Shown: positions 25,833-34,825 of the stretch, piece after piece
Layout of the letters: each line of letters opens with the position of its first letter
How positions within the stretch are numbered: the first letter of the stretch is position 1
Made by a program: the position numbers and the translations under genes
The notes under the pieces: model-generated
The model's database searches: none
What the model was told of the DNA's origin: nothing
What the model saw: only the letters and a program-made list of their open reading frames with translations
From: Chitinophaga nivalis
GTDB taxonomy: Bacteria; Bacteroidota; Bacteroidia; Chitinophagales; Chitinophagaceae
NCBI RefSeq assembly: GCF_025989125.1
Contig: NZ_JAPDNR010000001.1
Span: forward strand, 6,436,087-6,500,086
Direction of reading: 5' to 3'
Length of the DNA stretch: 64,000 nt

Positions 25833-26432
25833 ATGAAAATACTCGTCATTGGCGCCAGCGGAACAATCGGCCGGAAATTAGTACCGGCGCTGTCATCCAC
25901 AGATACTATCATCACCGCCGGCAGAAACAGCGGCGATATTCGTGTAGACGTTACCGATGCAACAGCTATCCGTCAACTGTTTCAGGAGGTGAAAGGGATA
26001 GATGCCTGCATTTGTATTGCAGCCTCCGGCCCTCTTGATAATTTTTCCACGCTGACGGAAAAACAACTACTCGCCGATATGCAGGGAAAACTGTTCGGAC
26101 AAATTAACCTGGTATTGATCGGGCAACATTATTTAAACGACAACGGTTCCTTTACACTCACCAGCGGCATCTTCGCTGATATCCCCTACAAGGGCGTAAC
26201 CGGCGGCGCCATTGTAAGCGGGGGCTTGCATAGTTTTGTATTAAATGCCGCCATTGAACTGCCGCGGGGCCTTCGCATCAATGTAGTAAGTCCGGGTATG
26301 GTGGAAGATTCCGCCAAAGATTTCGGTCATTTATTTCCCGGCTTACAACCCGTATCCATGCAGGCTATCACCGATGCCTACCGGAAAAGCATATACGAAA
26401 ACAACACAGGCCAGCTCATCAAAGTGTATTAA
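25833..26432 (+). CDS. Short-chain dehydrogenase/reductase-like protein lacking the YxxxK motif
   Basis: The 199-residue Rossmann protein has the nucleotide-binding GASGTIG at 7-13 and an SDR layout: DVTD near 38, ICIAASGP (in place of NNAG) near 63, a TSGIF serine near 110, and NVVSPGMVED (PG motif) near 148. The usual catalytic YxxxK is missing; the equivalent stretch reads GGAIVSGGLHSF. A small group of 200-residue SDR-like proteins looks like this. It may bind NAD(P)H without classical chemistry. It is followed by a strong terminator. Confidence 0.82.
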   Translation: MKILVIGASGTIGRKLVPALSSTDTIITAGRNSGDIRVDVTDATAIRQLFQEVKGIDACICIAASGPLDNFSTLTEKQLLADMQGKLFGQINLVLIGQHYLNDNGSFTLTSGIFADIPYKGVTGGAIVSGGLHSFVLNAAIELPRGLRINVVSPGMVEDSAKDFGHLFPGLQPVSMQAITDAYRKSIYENNTGQLIKVY

Positions 26433-26461
26433 CAGCTATTTTTTTCAGGAAGATGATATCC

Positions 26462-26506
26462 AAAAAAGCGCGCTGTTGTGAATATGCTCACAACAGCGCG
26501 CTTTTT
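26462..26506. terminator. Strong bidirectional terminator
   Basis: A stem of about 19 bp (AAAAAGCGCGCTGTTGTGA and its complement) has a 6-base loop. It is flanked by A and T runs on either side, so it works on both strands between the convergent SDR and PepSY genes. Confidence 0.9.
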
Positions 26507-26530
26507 ATCTATTAGCAGTACTGGTTAATC

Positions 26531-27706
26531 TCAACCGGCACTTACTCCCGATCGTTGCGGCGCCGCCTTCTTTTTCTTGCGGCCACGCCCCCACCAGATA
26601 ATAAAGCCGGTGATCGGCAAACTGGTGCAAATAAGTCCGGCCACGAAGGTCACAAACTTACCCAGCTGTCCTCTCCATACGCCCATGTGCAGCGTCCAGT
26701 TGATGTTATCGATCACTTCTGCCCGCTCATGCTGCGGTGGTATAGCCAGTGAAGCACCACTGTATTTATCAATCACTTTCAGGTGTGCCCCTTCGGCACT
26801 TTTCAAGCCCATTTTACGGGCCACCCACATGGTATAATAACCGGAAGAATCCCAGTCATACAGCGCCAACTCCGCGGCGCGGGCATCCGGATGCTGCCGG
26901 AACATCTCCCCGATCGTCTGGTTCACATCTGCCTGCTGCCGCCCTGCCTGATACCCTGGCAGGGATGCTTCCCATTCATGCATTTCTCTGCCTCCAAATG
27001 TTTTGCTGGTCATATCCATCAATGGTTCAAAGGCGATCAATAATCCTGTTATGGTCAGTACCAGCGCCGGCAACAGCGAATAAAATCCAGGTACGTTATG
27101 CAGGTCATAGTTCAATCGTTTGAAGGTAGCTTTCCATTTAATCGTAAAGCTGGCCTCCCGGGTGCGCTGAGTCCATTTCGCCGGCCACCATAAAACCAAT
27201 CCGGTGATCAGCTCTATCAGAAAGATAATCGTGGCAATATCCACAATCCATATGCCCGGATCATGCAACAACAAAGAGGAATGCAGATGCGCCATGATAT
27301 AAAAGAAGTGGGCGAAACCATCATCCTTCAATACCACACCTGAATAAGGATCTACATACACCATGCTCAATCCTTTCTCATCACTGAACATCCGGAATTT
27401 TACCGTGCGCTCCGGATCTTTAAAAGACGTCATGAGCACCGGCGCTTCCCTTTCAGGAAACGCCAGCTGTATATTTTTCAGCAACGTGTCTACCGGCAGG
27501 CGGTTGTCTTTTACTTCCTTTACATACAAGGATTTGCCGGCAGACAGGTCCAGCAGTTCATCGCAATAAACAATGACAGTCCCTGTAAATGCTACAAACA
27601 CCACGATAAGGCCGGAAGAGATGCCCAGCCACAGGTGCAGCCATGCATTGATCCTGCTGAGCAGTGACTTTTCTTTTTTACGGGTCGTTTTCTTTTTAGC
27701 TTCCAT
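26531..27706 (-). CDS. PepSY-domain integral membrane protein (possible ferric-siderophore reductase)
   Basis: The 391 residues start with a lysine-rich cytoplasmic tail, then a first membrane helix (HLWLGISSGLIVVFVAFTGTVIVY). A periplasmic PepSY-like domain follows (PVLMTSFKDPERTVKFRMFSDEKG, VDPYSGVVL). Further helices are near 135-165 and 195-225, and a last helix near 350-370 ends in a basic tail. PepSY-TM proteins next to TonB receptors are often linked to iron release from siderophores. It lies 20 bases after the receptor gene in the same direction, so the two form an operon. Confidence 0.88.
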   Translation of the reverse strand: MEAKKKTTRKKEKSLLSRINAWLHLWLGISSGLIVVFVAFTGTVIVYCDELLDLSAGKSLYVKEVKDNRLPVDTLLKNIQLAFPEREAPVLMTSFKDPERTVKFRMFSDEKGLSMVYVDPYSGVVLKDDGFAHFFYIMAHLHSSLLLHDPGIWIVDIATIIFLIELITGLVLWWPAKWTQRTREASFTIKWKATFKRLNYDLHNVPGFYSLLPALVLTITGLLIAFEPLMDMTSKTFGGREMHEWEASLPGYQAGRQQADVNQTIGEMFRQHPDARAAELALYDWDSSGYYTMWVARKMGLKSAEGAHLKVIDKYSGASLAIPPQHERAEVIDNINWTLHMGVWRGQLGKFVTFVAGLICTSLPITGFIIWWGRGRKKKKAAPQRSGVSAG

Positions 27707-27726
27707 ATCATTTTATCAGCAGTACA

Positions 27727-30087
27727 TCAGAATTTATAGGAAACGCTGGCCAGCAGTTCCCGCGGCTTTTGTGGTTGTCCGTAGAAGTTCCAGTACCGGA
27801 GGTTGGTTACGTTGTTTACCTTCAGGCTGATGCGGTATTTCGGTTGGTCATAAAACAACGTACCGTTCATTGTGGTAAAGGAAGGCACACCGAATTTTTC
27901 ATCCGTATCGAAAAATACCTTGTCGGCATAATTCGCACCCAGCCCGATACCCAGGCCTTGCATACGGCCATCCATGAAACGGTAGCTTACCCAGATATTC
28001 GCCACGTTCCGGGGCGTCCAGGGAGCGCGTTTACCTTGCTGCTCTTCCACATCACGGATGTATTTATTGTCGTTGTAACCATATCCCGCTACCAGGTTCA
28101 AACCACGTATCGGGTTGGCAATAATATCGATGTCGATTCCTTTGCTATCCTGTGCGCCTTCCTGTACAGAAGTACCATCATTCAGGTCCATTACTTTATC
28201 CTTTACCCGGATATCATAATAGCTGAGGGTACTGCTCAATTTACCATCCAGCAGATCCAGTTTCACACCGGCTTCCCACTGGTTGGCCTGTTCCGGTTTC
28301 CAGTAGCTGTATTGCATGGTATTGTAGTTCATAGACGGCGCCGGATTGGTAAAACCATTGAGGTAGTTGGCAAAAACCGCTATCTTATCTTTTACAGGCT
28401 GATATACCAGTCCCAGTTTAGGAGCGAACTGTGTTTGTTTGCTGCCGTTTTCCAGGCTGATACCGTTGGTACGGATAGGCAGACTCTCATACCAGTCTAC
28501 CCGCAAGCTGGCCATCGCCATGAGCTTATCGGTGATGTTCACTACATCCGATGCATACACGCCGTAGGTTCTTTCGCCGCTGAGATCATTGTCTGACGGT
28601 ACATCCGACTGATTCCTGATGGCTGCAATACGGGCCTTTGTAATAGGCGCCCAGGCAGCATCGCGGATGGCAATGGTATCATAAGGTAATAAGTAAGGCA
28701 TCATGCTTTGTACCCTTTCGTTGCGGGCAAAATAATCCAGCCCTACCACCAAACGATTCCGCACATTACCTATCTTGAAATCACCCGTAAAATTCTGTTG
28801 CAGGTTATCGGTATTGATATCATAGTTTTCGAAAATCCGGAATTGCCGGCGGATCTGCTGGTCGTTGATGAAAGCCGGCACAAAGAAGATCGCCTGCTTT
28901 TCTGCGGAATGACCATGCTGATAGCTGGTTCTGGAAGTCCAGTGTTCAGAGAGTTTATATTCTATTTCTGCATAGGTATTCACCATCGTACGGGGAACAC
29001 CAATGTCATCGCTGGAGAGCGAACGCCGGGTATCCATGTGCAGATCCGCCACACTCTTTACGGTAAGCCCGTCACCAGGGCGGATAAAGGCGTTCAGGTT
29101 CTTATCTGCCTTGGTTATATCCGCATCAAAACGCACGGTAGTACGTTCGTTGGGTTTGAAAGCCAGGCTCACGGCGCCGCCAAAGCTACGCAGGTAGCCA
29201 TAGTCCTGGAAACTGCTCTGACTGTGTCCGAATGCATTCACCCGGGCCAGTGCAGTGCGTTCCTTATTCAGGGGTGTATTAATATCTACCGCCAAACGGT
29301 TCAATCCCCAGCTGCCGGTAGTATAATTCACTTCTCCACGGAAGCTCTCAAAAGGCTTTTTGGTGACATTATTCACCACACCGCCATAACGCACCATCGG
29401 ACCACCAAACAAAGTTCCGGAAGGCCCTTTCAGGATCTCTACCTGCTCAATATTAAAGATGTCTGTCTGCAGACGGGAGTCTGTAGCCAGACCATTGCGG
29501 AAGGTCGACTGGGAAGAAAACCCGCGCATATAGATATCATTGTTACTTTCATTTACACCATTGTTCACAACTGCCGCCGGTACACTGATCAGGGCGGAAT
29601 TGTAATCAATGGCTACCTGTTCCTGTATCAATTCTTTGCGGATAACACTGTAGGTCTGCGGATTTTCCAGGTTGCCCAGTGGCATCCTGGCGGCAGTAGC
29701 AGACTGCTTATTGGCGAATTTATTCTTTTGTATATCCGCTACCACTACTTCCCGCAACCGGTGCAGGGAGGCTTCAATACGCAGGCTGCCTGCATCGGTA
29801 GTGCTGCCGCTCTTTATAGCTACCGCTTTCTCCGTCACAATATAACCGGCATAGGTAACAAGGAGGGTATATTGTCCGGCCGGTACATCAAAACTAAAGT
29901 GTCCTTTTTCGTCCGTCATCATACCATAGCGGGTATCTTTCATCAGTACGGAAGCAAAAGCCAGGGGCGCATTATCAGCAGTGCTGACGCTTCCTGCCAC
30001 ACTACCGGTACGTGTTTGCGCGGATAGTCCCAACGCGGATAAGCATAGCAGCAATAAGGTTAAAAGGCTGGTACGGTGTCTCAACAT
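27727..30087 (-). CDS. TonB-dependent siderophore receptor with N-terminal carboxypeptidase-regulatory-like domain
   Basis: The 786-residue outer-membrane receptor has a signal peptide (LLTLLLLCLSALGLSAQ). A beta-sandwich regulatory-like domain spans about 28-110 (GSVAGSVSTADNAPLAFASV, DEKGHFSFDVPAGQYTLLVTYAGY). The plug covers about 125-270 (NDIYMRGFSSQSTFRNG, IEQVEILKGPSGTLFGG). A 22-stranded barrel then ends in SYKF with a terminal Phe, as in FhuA/FpvA-type siderophore receptors. Import of an iron chelate is the expected role. The PepSY gene follows directly. The long region upstream is consistent with regulation. Confidence 0.94.
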   Translation of the reverse strand: MLRHRTSLLTLLLLCLSALGLSAQTRTGSVAGSVSTADNAPLAFASVLMKDTRYGMMTDEKGHFSFDVPAGQYTLLVTYAGYIVTEKAVAIKSGSTTDAGSLRIEASLHRLREVVVADIQKNKFANKQSATAARMPLGNLENPQTYSVIRKELIQEQVAIDYNSALISVPAAVVNNGVNESNNDIYMRGFSSQSTFRNGLATDSRLQTDIFNIEQVEILKGPSGTLFGGPMVRYGGVVNNVTKKPFESFRGEVNYTTGSWGLNRLAVDINTPLNKERTALARVNAFGHSQSSFQDYGYLRSFGGAVSLAFKPNERTTVRFDADITKADKNLNAFIRPGDGLTVKSVADLHMDTRRSLSSDDIGVPRTMVNTYAEIEYKLSEHWTSRTSYQHGHSAEKQAIFFVPAFINDQQIRRQFRIFENYDINTDNLQQNFTGDFKIGNVRNRLVVGLDYFARNERVQSMMPYLLPYDTIAIRDAAWAPITKARIAAIRNQSDVPSDNDLSGERTYGVYASDVVNITDKLMAMASLRVDWYESLPIRTNGISLENGSKQTQFAPKLGLVYQPVKDKIAVFANYLNGFTNPAPSMNYNTMQYSYWKPEQANQWEAGVKLDLLDGKLSSTLSYYDIRVKDKVMDLNDGTSVQEGAQDSKGIDIDIIANPIRGLNLVAGYGYNDNKYIRDVEEQQGKRAPWTPRNVANIWVSYRFMDGRMQGLGIGLGANYADKVFFDTDEKFGVPSFTTMNGTLFYDQPKYRISLKVNNVTNLRYWNFYGQPQKPRELLASVSYKF

Positions 30088-30577
30088 AGTTTATTGATTG
30101 ATTAATAATTGCAGATTCGGCCGGCACAACACAACTCCCGTTGTTCCGATCCGGATATGACAGTAAAGCATGAAATGCAGGTTTCCGGAAATAGCAGTAC
30201 ACGGCTGTTATACAACAGGTATGCTGACTGCTTCCTGTGTGTTTCGTTATAAAAAATGTTGCACGATCTAATGGAGTACATCCTGCTGACAAAAAGGGGC
30301 TTTCGGTACCGTATGCTGACAAGTTAGGGATGCTTTCATACTAGTTGTTACTTTTAAATGAGGCCGCAAAGCTACCGGGCAGAACAATATTTCGTTGCTC
30401 AAAACGGGAAATTTAATTACGCAAAGCGTAATATTCTGAAAGATAGAATCATCCGGATAGTTGCTGACAGCCTGCATATAACCGGCTCCCCTGTATCTCC
30501 GGTACATGTACCCGCATGGCAGTAATGGGGGGAAATTTGTCATTGCCGACAATATCCGGGTTCCCTATCTTTGCAGC
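30088..30577. other. 490-base divergent regulatory region between the TonB receptor and the AraC regulator
   Basis: On the minus strand a TAGCTTTG element (30367-30374) lies about 280 bases before the receptor start, implying a long leader. The decamer GTATGCTGAC occurs exactly at 30219-30228 and 30311-30320, with a TGCTGAC core again at 30284-30290. They may be regulator sites. No riboswitch class was recognised. The plus-strand AraC promoter lies at the right end. Confidence 0.5.
30543..30573 (+). promoter_or_regulatory. Bacteroidota-type promoter of the GlxA-like regulator
   Basis: TTG at 30543-30545 is followed after 20 bases by TATCTTTG at 30566-30573. Both the elements and the spacing fit the -33/-7 consensus. 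The ATG follows 4 bases later, so the mRNA would have almost no leader. Confidence 0.6.
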
Positions 30578-31564
30578 ATGAGAAAGCGCTTAGTGGTTAT
30601 AGTAGCGATGCCGGACGGATTATCGCTGGACGTGACAGGGCCGGCAGATGTATTCTCCTGCACAAACAGGATACTGGCGGAAAAGGGGGAAAAATCAGCC
30701 ACAGATGGTTACCGCATTATGATTGTCTCCCCGGTGGCAGAGCGGCATATTATTATGCAAAGCGGCTTATCTATTACCTGCGAGCAAAGCATCGATCAGC
30801 TCCATGAACCGATTGATACCTTAGTGATCGGTGGCTTCTCCGCTCATCATAACTGGTCTGCCTACCCGCTGCTGACACAATGGTTGCAACAACAGCTCTC
30901 CCACATACGCCGTGTTTGTTCCGTTTGTATAGGCGCTTTTGTATTAGGCGAATCCGGCTTACTTGCCGGCAGACAGGCTACTACCCACTGGAATTTTTGT
31001 AAAGAACTGCAGGATAATTACGATAACATACAAGTAGATTTTACGTCCATCTTTGTAAAAGATGGCAATATCTATACGTCGGCCGGCGCTTCTACCGGCA
31101 TCGATCTTTCGCTGGCTTTGGTGGAAGAAGATTATGGCCGGGACATATCTTTATTCGTGGCACAAACGCTGGTACTTTATCTCCGCAGGCCCGGTAATCA
31201 GGCGCAGTTCAGCAGCCTGCTCACCCAGCAGCTATCCAGCAAAAAAACATTGCGCGAATTACAACAGTGGATCGCCGACAACCTGCAGGAAAACCTGGAT
31301 GTAGCTGTTTTAGCAGCGAAGATCGCGATGAGCCCCAGAAATTTCGCCCGTGTATTTTTAAGCGAAACAGGCCTCACTCCCGCTAAATATGTAACCCGGT
31401 TAAGGATAGAGTCTTCCAAAAGATACCTGGAAGAAACCAGCCTTTCACTGGATGAAATAGCCACTGCCTGCGGCTTTGGCAGCCCGGAAACCATGCGCCG
31501 GATCTTTCTGCGCCATATGGATATCGGCCCGTTTCAATACCGCAGCTTATTCCGTAAGGTATAA
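30578..31564 (+). CDS. GlxA-family regulator: DJ-1/PfpI-like domain plus AraC helix-turn-helix
   Basis: The ATG at 30578 gives 328 residues. Residues 1-175 form a DJ-1/PfpI-like domain (LVVIVAMPDGLSLDVTGPADVF; nucleophile-elbow cysteine C117 in SVCIGAF). Residues about 220-320 are the AraC double HTH (VAVLAAKIAMSPRNFARVF, LSLDEIATACGFGSPETMRRIF). GlxA-type proteins are activators whose ligand is mostly unknown. The next gene codes for an exported protein with the same DJ-1 fold and is the likely target. It is divergent from the TonB receptor and could also act there. Confidence 0.9.
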   Translation: MRKRLVVIVAMPDGLSLDVTGPADVFSCTNRILAEKGEKSATDGYRIMIVSPVAERHIIMQSGLSITCEQSIDQLHEPIDTLVIGGFSAHHNWSAYPLLTQWLQQQLSHIRRVCSVCIGAFVLGESGLLAGRQATTHWNFCKELQDNYDNIQVDFTSIFVKDGNIYTSAGASTGIDLSLALVEEDYGRDISLFVAQTLVLYLRRPGNQAQFSSLLTQQLSSKKTLRELQQWIADNLQENLDVAVLAAKIAMSPRNFARVFLSETGLTPAKYVTRLRIESSKRYLEETSLSLDEIATACGFGSPETMRRIFLRHMDIGPFQYRSLFRKV

Positions 31565-31622
31565 GGGACGTTTATAAAGTCCTGTTCCATATTATTTTTT
31601 TACTTTTTAATCCGTTTGATTT

Positions 31623-32336
31623 ATGAAAATGATCGCTCCATTTTTAATGGTACTGGCTATGCTATGCTCCACCACGATACAGGCACAAAACACAGCTTTT
31701 AAATTTGAGAAGGGAAAAAAGATCAAGGTGGCTTTTCTGGTATATGATCAGGTAGAAGCATTGGACCTGAATGGCCCGGTAGACATCCTCACCAAAGCCA
31801 ATACCATGGATCCCGTGTATCAGCTCTACACAGTAGCGCTCACCCAGGAACCGCTGTTCATGGAAGGCAATACCATCAAAATGATACCGACCTATAGTAT
31901 CGCCAATGCGCCGCAGGCAGATATCCTGATCATTCCAGGCTCTGAACCAGGTAATGTGGCGGCTTTATGCGCCGCTCATCCGGAACTGCTGCAATGGATT
32001 CAGCAACAAAGTCAGACGGCCCAGGTGACCATGTCTGTTTGTACCGGCGGACTCATTTTATCTGCAGCCGGCTTATTGGATGGAAAAGCTGCCACCACCC
32101 ATTTCATGGTACAGGATCTGCTGAAAAAAAATCCGGCGGTAAAAGTGCGTGAAGGCGTACGTTATGTAGAGGATGGAAAAATACTGACCACTGCCGGTAT
32201 TACTTCCGGCTTCGATGGCGCCCTGCATCTGGTAGAACAAATCAATGGTAAACAGATCGCCGACAAAATAGCCCGCATATTGATATATAACCGTAATGGA
32301 GATATGCGTTTTATGCAGACAGCTGAAAAAAAATAA
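31623..32336 (+). CDS. Exported DJ-1/PfpI-family protein
   Basis: The 237 residues start with a signal peptide (MKMIAPFLMVLAML..., cut after TTIQA). The DJ-1/PfpI domain has IKVAFLVYDQVEALDLNGPVDI near 34-55, ILIIPGSEPGN near 101-111 and the nucleophile elbow MSVCTGG with C140. It is close to isonitrile-hydratase-like proteins. The presence of a signal peptide is unusual for the family and puts it in the periplasm. It lies 58 bases after the GlxA-type regulator and ends at a strong terminator, so the two probably form one unit. Confidence 0.88.
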   Translation: MKMIAPFLMVLAMLCSTTIQAQNTAFKFEKGKKIKVAFLVYDQVEALDLNGPVDILTKANTMDPVYQLYTVALTQEPLFMEGNTIKMIPTYSIANAPQADILIIPGSEPGNVAALCAAHPELLQWIQQQSQTAQVTMSVCTGGLILSAAGLLDGKAATTHFMVQDLLKKNPAVKVREGVRYVEDGKILTTAGITSGFDGALHLVEQINGKQIADKIARILIYNRNGDMRFMQTAEKK

Positions 32337-32377
32337 ACGACGATACGGTTGCTATTATTCCACATAGTAATAAGCAT

Positions 32378-32409
32378 AAAAAAGATGCACGTTTGTGCAT
32401 CTTTTTTTT
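32378..32409 (+). terminator. Intrinsic terminator after the DJ-1/PfpI gene
   Basis: A stem AAAAAAGATGCAC/GTGCATCTTTTTT has a GTTT loop and ends in a run of eight T. It lies about 40 bases after the stop. Confidence 0.9.
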
Positions 32410-32808
32410 ATGTAACTGCCATTACCACACTACCTGGCGGTCTACCTCCCCCGTTATTGCATGTGCCCGCTCCCAAAAATCAACAGCACTAACCCTCATG
32501 AATAAACGTAGATAGCAATAGCAGCATACTTTTGAATGCATCATCAGCTGATCATCATGTGTATTTTAACAAATTATTAAATATCAAAAGAAAGATATCC
32601 CGTTTCAATTTCACTAACATTGCAACCGATTGACGCGATTGCATCGCACTACAACTGACACTTTTCCCTCCTGCTGATTGTTCACTTTAGCGCAGCAGTA
32701 CCCCACATGTGTGTAGCCGGTTTAACCGCTACCATGAAACGCTTTGTTACCTGATGCTGTTATTTACCCAGGCAATGATGACATATATAAACCGATAAAC
32801 GTAGCACT
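32410..32808. other. Intergenic region of about 400 bases before the small lipoprotein gene
   Basis: No gene is seen. A TACTTTTG element at 32527-32534 on the plus strand fits the -7 consensus but is 275 bases from the next start. Nothing else is recognised. Confidence 0.35.
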
Positions 32809-33138
32809 ATGAGCATTAAAAGATTACTTGTTATGATGAGCGCAACACTGTTATTTGCATGCCAGAAAGAAAACCTCCAGGACCCGGCTGTGTACAAATG
32901 GGAAAGACAACTAATCCTGGTGTCCCACCTGAATATCACAGGTATACCGGATATTTCACGCAGCAATTACAACAATACGTTTCCCCCCAACACCTTTCCC
33001 AACAATGATTACCGCTCCCGTGAAATCGTGGTGCAAAGAGATGTCGTTCGTTATACCATGGCGCAGATGGCACAGGAAAGAGACAGCATACAGGCTGTTT
33101 CCAATGGCATCAGAAGGTATAAATACATCCGGATATAA
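32809..33138 (+). CDS. Small lipoprotein of unknown function
   Basis: The 109 residues begin with a lipoprotein signal (LLVMMSATLLFAC, lipid on C18) followed by QKENLQD. The rest is soluble, with a polar Asn/Pro-rich middle (SNYNNTFPPNTFPNND) and a helical C-terminus. No family is recognised. It lies 26 bases before the S41 peptidase gene and is probably cotranscribed with it. Confidence 0.65.
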   Translation: MSIKRLLVMMSATLLFACQKENLQDPAVYKWERQLILVSHLNITGIPDISRSNYNNTFPPNTFPNNDYRSREIVVQRDVVRYTMAQMAQERDSIQAVSNGIRRYKYIRI

Positions 33139-33164
33139 ATCGCATTGATCAACAAACCCAGATA

Positions 33165-34661
33165 ATGAAAATACATAACAACAGCCGTGCTATCTGTCGC
33201 CTTGCGGCAGGTATCGCTCTGCTATGCTGCACCCTGCAGGTAGCTGCCCAGGACAAAAAAATAGCGGCATTAACAAAAGAAGCGCTGCTAACCGACTTCG
33301 ACCTGATCGTAAATATATTAAAGCAACAACACCCTAATCTGTATAAATTCACCGACTCCGTCAGCTTTGCACATCAGACAGATTCACTTCGGAAAGTGAT
33401 TGCCCAACAACCTACGTTGATTAATTTCCTGCAACACCTCCCTAACTACCTCGTGAAAGATGTGCACCTGTCATTAAATCTGTCGGATGATTATGAAAAG
33501 GAACTGAATGCGACGTTACAATACTTTCCTTATCCGGTCGTCATCGAACGGGATCGCGTATTCATTAACATAAAGGGAGCAGCCATCCCTTATGGTACAG
33601 AACTGATCAGCATCAATAACATACCTGTTAAAAAGGTGTTGGATGAATTGGCTGTACACGCGTATAGTGATGGGTATATTACTACCGGTACCGACAGGAT
33701 TGCCCGCAACTTTCAGTTTTATTTCAGTTTGCATACCCAGAAAAATCAGCCGTATCAGGTAGCATACAAGGAAACCGGCACGAATAAAACCAGGCAGATC
33801 ACCTTGCCAGCGGTAGATCCTACCACTGCATATCATGCCACCAGCCAGGCGGTACTGCCGGTAAATGTATTACAACGCGCCTATCATATTTATGATAACT
33901 TCTTTGATGCCTCACAGACAGGATTACTGACGGTGAATACTTTTTCCCTGAACGAATCAGCAGCCTATAAGGAGTTCAGTCAATTCTTCCGGGAGGTAAA
34001 CAAACGGCAATACAAACAGGTGATCATCGATATACGTAACAATGGCGGTGGTAATCCGGCCATAGCGGCACTGCTCTACTCTTTCCTCGCGAAAGCCCCT
34101 TTCCGCAATGTCTATAACTATCGTACAAAAACAATCTCCATCAGCTACCCGGAATACGCCACGGATGATAACAACCGCCGGTATTCCGAGGAAGATATAC
34201 GGAGTGATAAGAACTTTTATTATCAGCGTTTTGATAAAGACAGTACCGGATTTTATGTGGGCAACAATCGTTTGAAAGAAGGATTGCTGGAGGATTTCCC
34301 ACCGGATAAAGACGCCTTTCATGGAGACGTGTATATACTTACCGGTGGCGGCACCGTATCGGCCGCTACTTATTTCGCCTCCCTGGTACAAAAGAATCAA
34401 CGGGGTACCATCATCGGTAAAGAAACCGGCAGCGGCGTAGCCGCTACCACTGCCGCCTGGTTTATTACCTATCTGCTACCCGGCACCCAAAGCCGGCTTA
34501 GTATTCCCCGGGCTGAATTGTATTTCTTTAACGCTACCACCGACAATGGCCATGGTATCCTTCCCGACCAGGAAGTACCCTTATCTTCCTTTATCCGGTA
34601 TATGCAGGCAGGAAAAGATCCTGAACTGAGTTATACCCTGGAAGTATTGCGTAAACAATAG
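33165..34661 (+). CDS. S41-family (tail-specific/C-terminal processing) peptidase, secreted
   Basis: The 498-residue protein has a signal peptide (IALLCCTLQVAAQ). The N-terminal half is helical, with a short PDZ-like section near 130-150 (INIKGAAIPYGTELISINNIPVKKVL). The S41 core begins near 255 (GLLTVNTFSL), continues with VIIDIRNNGGGNPAIAALL, and has the nucleophile serine in TGGGTVSAATYFASLVQ. The segment IIGKETGSG is also typical. It probably trims peptides or proteins in the periplasm. A strong terminator follows at once. Confidence 0.9.
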   Translation: MKIHNNSRAICRLAAGIALLCCTLQVAAQDKKIAALTKEALLTDFDLIVNILKQQHPNLYKFTDSVSFAHQTDSLRKVIAQQPTLINFLQHLPNYLVKDVHLSLNLSDDYEKELNATLQYFPYPVVIERDRVFINIKGAAIPYGTELISINNIPVKKVLDELAVHAYSDGYITTGTDRIARNFQFYFSLHTQKNQPYQVAYKETGTNKTRQITLPAVDPTTAYHATSQAVLPVNVLQRAYHIYDNFFDASQTGLLTVNTFSLNESAAYKEFSQFFREVNKRQYKQVIIDIRNNGGGNPAIAALLYSFLAKAPFRNVYNYRTKTISISYPEYATDDNNRRYSEEDIRSDKNFYYQRFDKDSTGFYVGNNRLKEGLLEDFPPDKDAFHGDVYILTGGGTVSAATYFASLVQKNQRGTIIGKETGSGVAATTAAWFITYLLPGTQSRLSIPRAELYFFNATTDNGHGILPDQEVPLSSFIRYMQAGKDPELSYTLEVLRKQ

Positions 34662-34703
34662 AAAAGGATGTCCGGCGGAACACCTACCGCCGGACATCTT
34701 TTT
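34662..34703 (+). terminator. Intrinsic terminator after the S41 peptidase gene
   Basis: AAAAGGATGTCCGGCGG pairs with CCGCCGGACATCTTTTT around a short loop. The stem begins right after the stop codon. Confidence 0.9.
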
Positions 34704-34825
34704 AAACGGACCTGACAGTTATCCGCCATCCCTATGCAAACACCTGATGCCTGCTCTTTTTACATCGTTCTTCGCTAAAAAATTTCCCGCCATCACAGAG
34801 TCCTGAAAATCCCGTAAATTAAAAG

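Noticed and set aside
27769..28596. Plus-strand frame of 275 codons
   Set aside because: It is the mirror of the TonB receptor barrel.
28708..30027. Long plus-strand frame of 439 codons
   Set aside because: It lies wholly antisense to the TonB receptor gene, which has clear domains throughout. The antisense translation shows no domain and is a codon-bias shadow.
30088..30366. Cobalamin or other riboswitch in the TonB receptor leader
   Set aside because: No recognisable conserved core (such as a B12 box) was found; only short repeats are seen.
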